From Membranipora membranacea (Eukaryota > Bryozoa > Gymnolaemata > Cheilostomatida > Membraniporidae): 64,000 nt of DNA. Every line of letters begins with the position of its first letter. Position 1 is the first letter of the stretch. The stretch spans positions 14,074,001 to 14,138,000 of the forward strand of contig OU612065.1 of the NCBI GenBank assembly GCA_914767715.1, given 5' to 3'. Below, piece by piece: positions 37,901 through 50,360 of the stretch. The notes beneath the pieces were generated by a model that saw nothing but the letters and a program-made list of their open reading frames with translations, made no database searches and had not been told where the DNA came from. The translations under genes were made by a program, and so were the position numbers.

Positions 37901-40900
37901 TGATCTCCGCATGTTCTAGGTCATTCATGTCCAGAGTGAGTTTCTTAGTAGTCTGACTTTTCCTAAGCTTCTCTAATCGCTGATATATACTCAGTCTGTA
38001 CCCAACTCTTACATTATCATCTGACAAAGCACGCCGAATGGCACCCAATGCCTGAAAGAAAATAAAATAAAATCTAGCTTTGCTGTCTGAGAGATGAATT
38101 TACTGTAGAGGCAGAGGTAGGTGAGATGTAGCTGGTAGCGCGTTAACAACGCTAAAACATAATATTTATCATTGCTTTTTTATTTTAAAGAGGCAATATT
38201 TCATGCTTTCGAATACAAATTCAGTATTGAAAGTGTCTTGCAACATAGCCATGTATCAGATTTAATGCTTGAGCAGTTCTGCAACATTCACTGTAATTTT
38301 GGGATCGTTGTTCGTAAATAAGTTGCAGAATGTAAAAGATCTAATTGAAAACATTTTGTACAGTCAGACTTGTGAGACTAAAGATATTTTAGTATCACTG
38401 AGATTTTAATGGCTCAGGTTTTCAGAACAGTTGGTAATAGCAAATCTTGAAAACTTTCTATGAGTGAATCAGGCTTTCAGGTTGAGATGTGGTAACCAAA
38501 ATACAGAATTTTCCAGCTAAATCCTGAGCTGCTACTCAGTATAAGTGAGATCCCCACATTCAAGAAGAGAACACAACTTTGAATGAGAGTAAATAGCACC
38601 TTCTTTTGCTAAATATAGAACTTTTCATTCAGTCTAAATAAACTAACAAGCCCAAATGAAAGCACAAGCTCGGTTGTTGCTGCATCACATTCGTATTTCC
38701 ATATGACATTGCAGCTGCGGGTTCCCCTTTTGTATTTCATACTTAAGAACTTTTTGGTTTAATGAATGGCGGTAGGTTTTTGTTTCAACCCACTATGGGC
38801 CTCTCTTAACCCTGTGACAAGCAGATCAAAGTCTGAAATCTGATCTACAGTCAAAAATCTAGTATCAAAACCCCTGGACAACATATATCTTATTATAAGC
38901 ATATTATTGCAAGAACAGTACCTTATCTTTGGCTTTGATATGGAAGTCGTATATGAGAGCCAGTCGATCATACCAATAGCCTCTTTTACTCAGAGAATAT
39001 ATATCCTGTGAGAGCAATGTTTCTATAAGGTCAGCTGCTTTCTGCCACTGTTTCACTTTCTGCAGGACTTCCGTAGCATAACCAAGGCAACGTATAATCT
39101 GAGCTGTACAGGTGTACCGCCTCAGATAAGGTGGCAATGCTTTATCATGTCTGTAAGAATAAATAATATATATAAAAAAAACACAGTCATTCCATTTGAC
39201 AACAAGCGGGAATTACTCAGGGTTTAGCTGTATAAGCACCACTCACTCCTAGTGGGGATCATGGAAAATTTTAATCAAGGGTGATGGCACTTAGAATGAA
39301 AGAAAAACAGATAATTCATTTATTTTTTACCTATTTCACCATTATAATATGCCTCTCTAGTGATGGCTTGGGTTGTCAGCTCACTCTTATCACAATAACT
39401 TTCATATAACATTACTGACTTACTCCAGGCTTGTATGCAACATCATATATAAAAAGAAAACAATACTGATGTCTTCAAGGGAAGCATTTAGGTTTTTCAT
39501 TCATCAAGGAATAAACATATTGATGAATCAAATCATATATACTTAGGGTGTGGTAGCTCAGTTCAATAGTATACATACTCAATGAGAGATTCATCTGCCA
39601 TCCACAGTTTGTACAGATCCTTTGCTTTATCACAGTATGGCAGGGCGTCATCAAATGCCTTCCTACTCAGGTGGCTTTCTAATCTTTCTTCAAGGTCTTC
39701 ACCTTTCCGTCTCCTAAGAAAAGTTCAAGTGTTTGTACATGATTATTTTCACTGCAAAAAATGCATATTAGCAAAATTTCATACTCATTAACTACGGGAC
39801 GAAGATATGCAAAACATTAAACTGGCTTAAAATCTAAGAAAACATATAGGTGAATCATGGTTACTAAACATCAATATACTCTAGAGGGGTAAAATATTTG
39901 CACTGGAGGTTTAGGAATTTAAACTCCGGAGAAACTGTCTGTCGAATATATGCAGGAATTGTCCATTGATAATACTGATCCATGAGGGTACAACTTCAAA
40001 ATACACAAAGTGTGAATAAGTCAGCTAACATTTATTCCCCCTCTTTACTTGAAGAGAGTCCGTCCCCCAGCTAGTCAAGATTTAGTGCTAGCCAACATTA
40101 AGCAACTCCCAATCTAGCTATCTAAACTCCAGCTTACATTCACTCCTTTAGGGTGAAATAAAACCTGCAAAACCAGATTGTAGACACACTATGTAAATAC
40201 AGTCAAGTTACGGTTAAAAAGAACTACAGTCTTGAAAAGGAGAGTGGCCTATGCAATAGTTACCTGAGGACATGCTCCCTGTCGAGGAATATCACAGATT
40301 GTCTGTTTGAAGGCACAAGAGGATATCGTATCTGCCCCATCGTTTCTCTCAGCATAGTGTAGCTGTTGTAAATAGTATCAATGCTAAAATTATAGTTATA
40401 TAAACAACAGGTACATACAGCATACATACCAACTGGTTAACCTAACACAAAAGATAGTGAGCGATACAATAAACCTGACACAGCATATCATTTTGACTAG
40501 GATACGGCTGAATCTCAGGGGCAACTTCACAAAAGCTCTTATTGTTGATTCTTATTCACACGGGCAAGGGAACCAAGATGGCTACAGCGACGGTTACAGT
40601 GTCTTTTCCTATTACAATTATAACAAACAAGGCTCCTAAAATGAAACCATCAAACTTAAAATCATGAAATCACATTGATTTGATGGCTAAAACAGTCTAA
40701 ATTTTGAAACTCTACATACATGAGCTGAGAACTTGTCTTATCTTTCTGGGTATGCTGAACCTCAAACACCAGAGCATATAACATAAGTATTCTCAGGAAG
40801 ACATCTCTTGGTCGATCTGTTAGCTTATAACACATTGGGAGTTCCTTTCTTACTCTAAATACATGATAATATAACTATATCAATCATCCATGTCAGATAA

Positions 40901-43900
40901 TCCGCAGTAAACAGCAACAGCAAGTTCAGTTCATACAATGCTTGATTCCATTGAAAAAACTTATTGCACAACCTTTGTACAGTAACTTCAAAAGATAAGT
41001 TTTCCAATGATTTAATAGACTCAATCTCAAAATAGTAAGTTATCTTCCCTGTCTGTTTGGATACACAACTCCAGAACTCCTATCATCTAATTGCCCACTA
41101 ATTGGATATGAGCTAATGGTAATTTTCCCATTATGCTGTTATGATTTTCCCCAAACCCAGGTCTTGAAACAAAAGTTACGCCTCTCTTTGTTTTCAACTG
41201 CAGGGTCAAGTACAATTAGTTCAACTGCTGTTGGCTGTGCTCTTAAGATCAAGGTACTCAAGTGGGAGCAATTTGTTATTTTTTTAAATTGCAGCAATCT
41301 TTGGCAAGCTAGGTTTTATGTTTAGGATCATGTGTGATACCATTCAGCTTCCAAATAGACTTATCTCAGTGGCCCCATTTTGATATGGGCAGATGTGATA
41401 AGACTACTCTGAGGACAATTCAACCAACAGTGGATCGAACTCCAACTTGGTAAAGGCTACCTTTTAATCATAACTTGTTCCGTAGACCAGCTACTCTTCA
41501 GCATGCTACTGACTGTCTGCTGTGATGCATGTTTGAGCATGGCTCTGATCAGCTCTGTACGATTTGGTTTCACAGTAATCTTCATTTCCATACATATCTT
41601 CTTCAGGCGAGGTACTGCCATCATATTCAGAAGTTCATGTAGAGATTCTTCACTGTTATCTAAAGAAAATGCACCATCAATACAAAATAACACAGTCTGT
41701 CTGTACTAGAAGTATGATCTTCTCAATACATCAACTACAAAATGATCAGCTCATCTAACTTCATTGTTATAACTCAGAGCATAGATACTTAAAACTCACA
41801 GTACCCAAGTACCAGGGGCGTTGTCAAAATATTTTTGCTTGTCATCAAAGAGATGTTTTGACAAACTGTCACATTTTTGCAACAACAAAAAATTCAAATC
41901 CACACAATAGTCTTACTGTCAACAATGAATCTTCTGTCGATGAGTTCTTTCAATGCTGTATTTATATCTCCCACTTCGGTGTAGTCCAATTTTGAGACAG
42001 GTATCCAGTCATATCTTCTAAAGAGCATTCTCATATATAACATTTGTGTCTCCTCTACAACATAGATGAACACTTGTAAGAGAGATATCCACTTAGCTTA
42101 GTCTTCATCAATCATAATTATGAAAATAGCCCATGAGAGTTTTCACACTAACAATATGATATTCATGACAAGACCAATACCATATAGTATGGTAACAAAT
42201 ATAAGTTTGCTCTGGAAAAAATTCATCCTTGTAGCCAGTGAAAATAGATTGTTATGCATTATCAAGAAAATTAAGATTGTAGTATTCCATTTCACACAAC
42301 TATTTAATTAAGAGGCAAACCTTCACAGCAGTGAAAAGCGGTAATAGTACTGTCATCCTCCATGTTGAAGTAGCGTTTATCGAACGGACTGTTTATGACT
42401 TCATTTACAGCGATACGGACATTAGCAAGGTAGTATGGTATTCTGACCTTACTTGGACTGTTCTTACTAGGCGAGTAAGTATTGGAGTGGTCAAGGGATA
42501 GCATTATATCTTCTAAATTCTCATCAGGAAAAATTCCACCGTCTTCAGTCGGTGTTGCGGCACCATCATGTAATTGTTTAGGATGTCTTGAGGAAGCACT
42601 TGCGGAACGTTCATCATTTGTAGCACCGAATTCATTGGTAATATCATTTCTAGGTTTCTTTTTATGGACTGGAGTTGAAGTAACTGATGGAGTCTTTGCA
42701 TCAGCATTGACTGTTTCAGTAGCACCACTGTGATTGCGTTTTCGCTGTAATTCTTTTAATGAACGAGCCTTGCGGGCACTTTTAGGACCCCAAGTTTTAG
42801 ACTTCTTTGAAGAACTACGCCTTGTTTTAGATGGCGATGAAAGACCCCTTGTTTTTGGTTTTTCGGCAGGTGAGATGTTCTTTGATTCTCTCTGTCCTTG
42901 ATCAGAGGATGGAGTTGGTGGGAACAGCTGTTTAGTGACATCAAGTCGATTGAGATCACTCTTAGCTTTACGTTTCTTTTTAGTAGAGGGAGTCGCTGTG
43001 CTTCTAGGCTCACATTTTGTAACTGAAAAAGATCAATTGATATCCTTTTATGTAGCAGGGAAATAAAAGGCTTTTGTATAAGAGAAATGCAGTGTCAACA
43101 AGTATCATTGTGAAGTTCTAGAAATGACATGACACTGTGGCATAATCTGTCCACAGCTATTCATTCATGAAAACCAACATGTTGGCAGATGAACTCGCTA
43201 GCTCTGAAGATACAAATTCATATCCTCATGTATATATAGCTAGAGTTTTTTCAAATAGTGATCAAGCACCTCAAAAACATACAGGCGACAGTCTAGACGC
43301 TAGGCAATAAAATGTGCGTTCAGTCAAGTTTTTCTCAGAGAGATGGGATAGTGTAGCTTACACTCTCATGTGAGATGAATTAAAGCAGGTACTAAATAGC
43401 AAAGATCATCTTTAGGAACACAAAATATGCTTCCTGAGGCCCATAGTCAGTGTAGAAAGGCAGGAAGGAAAGCAATTACAAAAAATGTGTAACGCTTTTA
43501 ATTAGTCCTATGAAGAATGGAAATAGTGTGACAGCCTATATGTATGTATGTACATTGTATTATTGGTATGATGAAATCACTCGCTGTGTTGAGCACTCTG
43601 TTGTGGAAAGTTAAATATACAAATTAGAATTCTAAAATGTCAACTTAAATATCTCGTTTAAAAAAGATACAGCTTGGTGCCTGAAACACCCCTTTGACAA
43701 ATTATTTTGTTGAGGCGATCAGGCATTACACTTCGGAACAAGCATGCTGGTTAATTTCCCTGGACTTTTTTTCTGCCTCCTTACCAAAGACAGCTGTTAC
43801 TGCAGGCACTATCGGTACCCAATAAAACATCCGAAAAATACCCCACCAGCGGCTTTGTTGTCAAAACAGAGGAAGCCCAGTTGTCTGAAGGATAAATGTG

Positions 43901-45582
43901 TATGATGTTTAGGCCTTTCCTTCCCTTCCCTTATCAAAGACAGCCTGCCACATATTTTATTTAAATATGCGTCATTCATTGGTGACAGTACCTGCTTGCA
44001 AAATGATTGCTCACTTACCTGACTTAGCTGTAAGAATGCATGTATTCTGCGAGTGAGTTTTCTCTGTCTCATCCTCAGAAGATGAAGACAGTATTATAAC
44101 ATCACAAGCACTCTGTTTAACAGGCGTGGCGGAAGTGCAGGGGGACAATAAACTCGGGTCGATACTCAGAGGTTGTGAGCTCGGGGACTCATCTTCAGAC
44201 AACTGATCATCAACAACCTGGGACAATAATAGGGAAGAGTAAGCAAGCCCACCTCATAAACTTCCTCATTTGCACACAGTAGCTCGAATATCAAAATCTG
44301 TTAGAATTGTGTCTTGCAGATACTGCCTTATGGATGAGGAAAATTTACGCTTACTCCCACCACAAAGATTACCAACATGCAAACACCTCATCACACAAGT
44401 TCCCTTTTCTGGTTGTCTTTGTTTATGGTGATCAACATTTTTCAGCACAATGCAGACAATGATAAAGAAGTGGTCTTAGAAAACTTACAGGTGTTGTTCC
44501 ATCATCATTAGCTACTTTTTCCGTCTCGCTATCACTATCCGGTATGGAGTAGCCACTCAGGGTCTCCTTGAAATCAGATTAAAAATTAAACGTAAAACAT
44601 CAGAATATTTGTGTGATCGTTGTCACAACACATCTTTCTGTACAGCCAATTGATTTAGCTCAGTCTATTGGTCTGTGTTATTTGAGCCATCCTTCATCCA
44701 TAGATTAAACTTGGGGTCATATTTAAGTCAATTGTCAAAGCAACCACATATTCTACTAGTACATACCTCTAGATGAGTAAGACAAGCATTATGGCTGAAC
44801 AAAATGTAGTAGAATGGAAACAAAATAGCACAATTAAACCTCTTCAAAGTCTTGGTAAAAATGTGACATGAGAATCCATGAAGTGATATATATCATAGTA
44901 GACTTACAGGGTCAGGAGGACCTTTTGGTTGATTTTTACTGTCTGGGGCAGAGCTATACTCTTGACTATCTAATATCTTAAGAGAGAATACAGGCATTGG
45001 TTCATCCTCTCCGTCACTCTTATTATAGCCATCTTCATTCTCTCCATCAGTAATACTTTCGCCGCAGTCCATAACATCTGTATCTGAGGCTCTATCACTG
45101 ACTACATCTTTAGATAGAGATTTTGCCGGTGATTTGTAAGCTGCTCGTTTACGTGTGAGAGGTGGAGAGCTAGGTGAACTGGTAGGAGTAACAGGATGCA
45201 TATCCATGGCCTCATCATCATCCGAGGAGATTACAAGGTCTGCTTGTGGTTTGCTCACAATAGGCGGTTTGTGAGCAGTTGTCTTGGTCTTTGGTGTGAG
45301 ACTTTTTCTCTTTGCACGCCTTCTCAACACATCCCTCAGTCTGGGGCTTTTGCCATTATTTTGTGTTTTCTTAAAGGATGAACTACGGATTTCATTGTTT
45401 TCAGCCAATTCAGGATCATCTTGCTTCTTACCCCTTGGTGTAGGTGCTTTTATCTCTTTCAAGAAAACAATACTGTCATCAGATGCCTTAGCCTCTGCTT
45501 TGGCCTTAGCATTGGCAAAGAAAAAGTGTAAATTATTCTGTTTCTTTGGAGTGAGAGAGTCATCTTTGGTCTTCTTTTCCAT
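31928..45582 (-). CDS. FAN1: FAN1 structure-specific nuclease (16 coding exons found)
   Basis: FAN1 is a VRR-NUC family nuclease of interstrand-crosslink and repeat-instability repair, acting in the nucleus with FANCD2/FANCI and MutL. Exons, high to low: 45582-44908, 44566-44489, 44217-44019, 43022-42321, 42054-41917, 41659-41461, 40854-40720, 40362-40264, 39713-39579, 39150-38922, 38051-37887, 37344-37191, 34483-34284, 33047-32937, 32685-32557, 32033-31928; about 1151 codons, all frames compatible. The ATG follows a CAG acceptor directly, so a 5'UTR exon lies upstream. Recognisable parts: IPYYL segment (exon 5), SAP-like region (exon 7), TPR-like helices with YWYDRLAL (exon 11), [11 protein letters not shown] (exon 14), and VRR-NUC with GMPDLTMWN and IVEVKGPND (exons 16-17). 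The catalytic E (HAESS), D (MPDL), E and K (EVK) are kept. Oddities: no UBZ finger seen, a PIP box near the start, and a likely GC donor at exon 15. The short last exon was not found; without splicing the frame stops at 31872. Confidence 0.93.
34756..34830. repeat. 15-bp minisatellite, five copies
   Basis: Five tandem units of CACATGGCTACACTG, only the last one diverged. It lies in the 2.7-kb FAN1 intron between exons at 34483 and 37191, which otherwise shows nothing of note. It is not CRISPR: there are no spacers. Confidence 0.9.
37636..37675. repeat. 11-bp arm hairpin in a FAN1 intron
   Basis: GTTATCCTCTC and its exact complement are separated by 18 nt, within a FAN1 intron. No function is evident. 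Confidence 0.55.
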
Positions 45583-46143
45583 CCTGAAATAGGGATATTT
45601 TAAATTCATGGGTTTCAACAGCTCTCTTTAAAGTGAACATACAACAGCACACTGTGTACACAAACTATTCATCTCACGTCAAAGCACAAAAGCTGTTGAT
45701 GTAGGAATACTACAGCTGCTCCTCAAGATGTAACATCTGAAATTTATAATAGATTTTTTGAATGAAGATCAACCTAATTGAACAATATTTGACATGAGGA
45801 CGACTAGAGTCTGGATGCCAAATAGACCAGTGACCATGACCACACACAGCTTTATCAATGGCCGGGCCACAAACCTTCCTAATTGTTTAGAGTATCTGTG
45901 AGATGAGTGAAGATGACACCTCTACATTTTGACTGTAAGAATCTCGAAGGCTTCGTTGCAAGTCATGGTATTTCAAGACTAGGGAATGTGGCAAAAATGA
46001 CAAGGAGCTCTGAAAGTGCGTGGTTATGCCATTATGGTATGGTTTTAAAATTATTGAACAGCTAAAAAAACAAAACACTGGAAACTATTGGTTTGAGAGC
46101 ACCCATTCACAGTGGGTTACTTGCATAGAGACCAGGCCTGCAC

Positions 46144-46590
46144 CATGGGCCCCTGGGACGTACATGTCTTTACTTTGCCAATGTCCACTATCAACCACCC
46201 AAAAAACACAAAACAGGGTAAGACACAAAAATTTTTTTTTTACAACCTACCTTGAAATCTCTCACACTAACTCACACCTCCTTCCTCTTTCATTTGCTTC
46301 AGGTTTGAAGGTTCTAGCACAAACAGGTTCTAGCTCTACATTTCTGCCTTTCAGGTTTTTGTTAATTTTGTAGAGGCATCTTTTTTCTCTGGTCCATAAA
46401 GTCAGCTCTGTTTGTGCTAGAACCTTCAAACCTGAAGCAAATGAAAGAGAAAGGAGGTGTGAGTTAGTGTGAGAGATTTCAAGGTAGGTTGTAAAAAAAA
46501 AATGTTGTGTCTTATCCTGTTTGGTGTTTTTTCGGGTGGTTGATAGTGGACATTGGCAAAGTAAAGACATGTAAGTCCCAGGGGCCCATG
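46144..46590. mobile_element. hAT-like MITE with 8-bp target duplication
   Basis: A 447-bp element that is almost all inverted repeat, with arms of roughly 190 bp around a short centre. The ends read CATGGGCCCCTGGGAC and the complement. It is flanked on both sides by GCCTGCAC (46136-46143 and 46591-46598), an 8-bp duplication as made by hAT transposases. ORFs crossing both arms are artefacts of the symmetry. Confidence 0.85.
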
Positions 46591-46859
46591 GCCTGCACAT
46601 AATGATATCAATTGACAATTATTAGTTAGCATTGACAATCTTGTTATCTGGGCCAACGCATTGTTGTGCTGACTGCTTATGCATAATAACTGTACAATGA
46701 ACTCTTTGATATTGAATAAAGATGTATACCCATATAATTGTTACACAACCAATTAGACCAATGACTAATGAGAGGGAGTTCATTGATTAGATGAGGTGTT
46801 CAAGCGAATTGAGTCAATTAGTCCAGAACTAAGACACCTAGCTATAAGAGCTCAAAAAA

Positions 46860-47165
46860 AGGTGTTTACTTTAACGAAATGGGGGCAATATGGAATTAAA
46901 TTTTTCTAGCTCAGAATTTTATGCTGATTTCAAATATTTGGTTTCTACACCTCTCAGTCTGCCAGTTAGAAAGTTATCAAGGGTTATAGTCCTGAATTAA
47001 CGAAAAGCTATCGTTCAGTTCATTATAACTGAAGTGGGCAACAATTTGGCAGCATTTATATGTGAAGATAGGTTGTGTCAATATTATGCCTCAATTCTAC
47101 ACCTCTAAGCTTGTCAGTTAAAGAGAAATTAAATTTTTAAACTTAAGAAAAAATGGAGGGGATAA
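46860..47165. repeat. two tandem units of a diverged repeat of about 160 bp
   Basis: Two successive units share the pattern TGGGGGCAA or TGGGCAAC ... TTCTACACCTCT ... GTCAGTTA. A third unit lies inverted near 50210-50360. They are diverged and match no class I recognise. Confidence 0.45.
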
Positions 47166-47346
47166 CTCTATTTATTGCTATATAATCCCATTGTTTTGCC
47201 TGTTGTGTAATGTCTGACTTGAAACCTCACCGTTCGAGCCTTGATATTATAATATACATACTGTATATACTGTATATATATACACTGTATATATACTGTA
47301 TATATACCTAGATACTATATATATTGCTTTGTTTAAAAACCACTAC

Positions 47347-47462
47347 GGCGTGCATCCAACCAATTTCTATCAGCTCGCACAATATAAATTAGATGGGGCT
47401 GATTGGCGTGCATCCAACCAATTTCTATCAGCTCGCACAATATAAATTAGATGGGGCTGATT
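47347..47462. repeat. perfect 58-bp tandem duplication
   Basis: Two identical 58-bp units (47347-47404 and 47405-47462), each starting GGCGTGCATCCAACC. With no differences between copies, it is very recent, or possibly an assembly artefact. Confidence 0.92.
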
Positions 47463-47949
47463 GCCTCTGACAACCGTGTTGAACAAAGCTCAGAGAAGAT
47501 TTTGTAGCTTAACTTAGAGACAGTGGATATAATGTATTCAATGACATTGGCTAATGTCTGAACAGAAGAGAAGAATCAGAATGAGTCAAATGGTAGTACC
47601 ATACCGTAACTTTGTCTTCCCTAAGAAGTTTTATAATATCACCAAGAAGGAAAATTAGAGAAAGATTTTATTATGTATGGTAGACCTGAATAGCATTTGT
47701 TTTGATTTGAAATTATACTAATCACATCCAGTCTCTCTCTATTCATATTATAAAAATTGTTTCCCTTCTGGGTGACGTCTTTTGAATAATAAGCGCAGGG
47801 CTCTGATAGTTCTCGCGGTCTCAGACTATTAGCCGCTCTGACTTATTCTGTAAATATTTAGACCAGAGAAATAGGCTAATAAACCTGATAAACTGGACAA
47901 CTAATGAATGATAGTGTGAAGGTCTCATTGACATGTTTATGCGTAGATA

Positions 47950-48236
47950 GTGTTAGAATTTAGGGGAGATGTAAGGGGACGGTGTCCCCCTTCCTACGTT
48001 GTCTCGGGGGATGCATCCCCCTTTATATCATAACCCAGGTAACCACCAGCTGGTAAGTACATCAATATGAGTTTTCCAAAATATGGCTAAATTTGATGCA
48101 TTTTCAATTGTAATCACCACAGGGCTCCGGAGGCTGGGAATCCGCCTACGACCCAGCCGGGGGCATAGGCGGCCGCCTGGACCCCCGGCCTGGTTGGCAT
48201 CCCCCTACCTCATATTTCCACTTCTAACACTGTGCG
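47950..48236. mobile_element. GC-rich insertion with imperfect terminal inverted repeats
   Basis: The left end AGTGTTAGAA and its complement TTCTAACACT bound about 290 bp whose interior is far richer in G+C than its surroundings. It contains an imperfect hairpin around GGCGGCCGCC (about 48156-48189). This suggests a non-autonomous DNA element, but no clear target duplication was seen. Confidence 0.45.
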
Positions 48237-49219
48237 TAGATATCCCATCCTCAACCAGGTGTATTATCTGAACTAGAATACATTGTTGGCCTTTGAATCT
48301 CAATCACATGAAACAGCTGCTGGAGCAGATTTGCTACCTAAGAAATGATCAATACTAGAATCTCAGCTATATATATTAAATTCATGTCTGTGAAATTTAC
48401 AGTTGCCTCCCCTACACCCCAGTTGCCATCACTATCGGATGGTCATCCCCACACAAAAACGTGTACCCATCACAATGGATTATTTCTCATGAAAAGGCAA
48501 TGTGTCAAGTCCTCAAAATCAGGTGGGGGGGGGGGGGGGAGGGTGGCTTGTCAAGACAGGCTAAAAAACACCAATCACAGCAGCTGTGCAAATATAATAT
48601 CGTGCAGAGCCTGCATGCAGTCTTGAGGCACTGCGACGGCTTTTGAGATGTTACGAGCCGGTATTGGGTAACTTTGGGTCTTGAGAAGCAGCCATGTGGC
48701 CTAGTTCATAGCCTCAGATCATCAGACAGAACAGAATGATTAGGTCAATACCGATACAAATAACATTACCAACAGATTTTGATAACCACTGGGTTATTTT
48801 GCCAGCTATAAGTTGAATGAGTTATGTCTGCAAGTGGTGAATGTGGTGGTTTCATTATAACCAAGGAGTAATGCAAGTGGTTGAAAGTTTTACCCTTGAA
48901 GCTCCAGTAGCTGCTTCTTCCTTTGCAGCTTCTCTCAATTCAGCCCTCTCACAAACCAAACTGCGAACTCTTATAGCAATGGTTGATTAAGAGGTCATAT
49001 CATATACACTATAATTCCCTCTATTGGATTGAATTTGGTGGCTGCAGCCTTTTAAACTCTTTCTAAGATGCACTCACATCTCTCTGGATATATATTCGCT
49101 GACTTACACTTACACACTATTCCAATTCACCCGTTTGGTGGCGAGCACTATATGGAACGGTGATCGTATTAGTTCGTCACCGCTCCTTGTCTGTAGATAT
49201 AACTGACTTTTAGTCATAA

Positions 49220-50071
49220 TTGTACCAATGAACTAAACCTCCAGGAAGAACAACTGCAGTCACATGACCAATTGAGGTGTGTGCAGTTGGTTCAGAGTTG
49301 TCCTCTCAAAAACACACTAAATTGGAAACATAACTCCATGATAGCCCAAGTTCTTTTGTAGCAATTAGGGGTGGGTTACACTGAATACACTGACTCACTA
49401 GAAAATAACCGCAATTCTGTGAATATGCTTAGTGATGAGGCTTGATGGCCATGGTGTTGACACCAAATATTCTCATAACTGATGGTTTATTTCACTAAAC
49501 TGAGACATGGAACTATAGAGAAGATGCTCATTGACAGTTGAGGTGCCATCCTTTGCAGATATACAATGCTTAAACCTCAAAAATAATGCAGAGAAAAGTC
49601 ATTAAAATGTTAATTTTTCACTCTATAAATCCTGGAATCTCTATGCAGAACCCATAATTGATCAATCTAAAAACATGTGGCTATGGGCTATATTGCAAAG
49701 AACATATATACCTTGCAGGTAAATACATTGAACATTCACATTTTGATTGTAAAATGATGAAAAACTCATTAAAATCAGCATATACAAGCAAGATATGCTG
49801 AGGAATGTGTCATCTGACTCTAAATCATGGAATTTTGGACAGGCAGTTGAAGGTATGAGTCCTGTTATCCCTCATAACCATGTTTCATCATAAACAATTA
49901 CTCCTAGTGATAGCAATTTCGTTTTTTACTGATCACTCTCTAATTTCGAGTGACCATTATTTATGCATGCACATCATTTTTCAATTTTTCGGAATTAGCC
50001 AATCAGCAGCCAGCTTAACTATGGGTTGTTCTTCCTGGAGGTTTAGTTCATTGATTGTACCATGTCTCATA
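49220..50071. repeat. inverted repeat pair of about 35 bp, 850 bp apart
   Basis: The left copy contains ATGAACTAAACCTCCAGGAA, and its complement occurs near 50024-50071. The intervening sequence has no ORF of note. It could be the termini of an old DNA transposon. Confidence 0.5.
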
Positions 50072-50209
50072 ACATTTCACCCTGCAGTAACATTTAAAAT
50101 CTTGCTCCAATTCCTTTTAAACTGAGCTTAAAATGGATTAAATGGGAATATTTTGGTATTCTAAGGCAAAATAATGGGATTCCATGGGCAATTATTAGGA
50201 TTTATCTCC

Positions 50210-50360
50210 TCCCACATTTTTTAGTTAAAAAACGGATTTTCTCCCAAACCGGCAAACTGAAAGGTGTAGAAACTATGACATAGTATTTAGACAACCTATC
50301 TACATGTGTAAAAACTGTCAAATTCTTGCCCCCAAGCCGTTAAAGTAAACTGAAAGCTAA
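50210..50360. repeat. third, inverted unit of the 160-bp repeat
   Basis: Its reverse complement shows the same landmarks (TTAACGGCTTGGGGGCAA, TTTCTACACC, GCCGGTTT) as the units at 46860-47165. Confidence 0.4.

Noticed and set aside
46020-46618. Two ORFs of 117-118 codons on opposite strands with nearly the same protein sequence
   Set aside because: They are the two arms of the palindromic hAT-like MITE, not genes.
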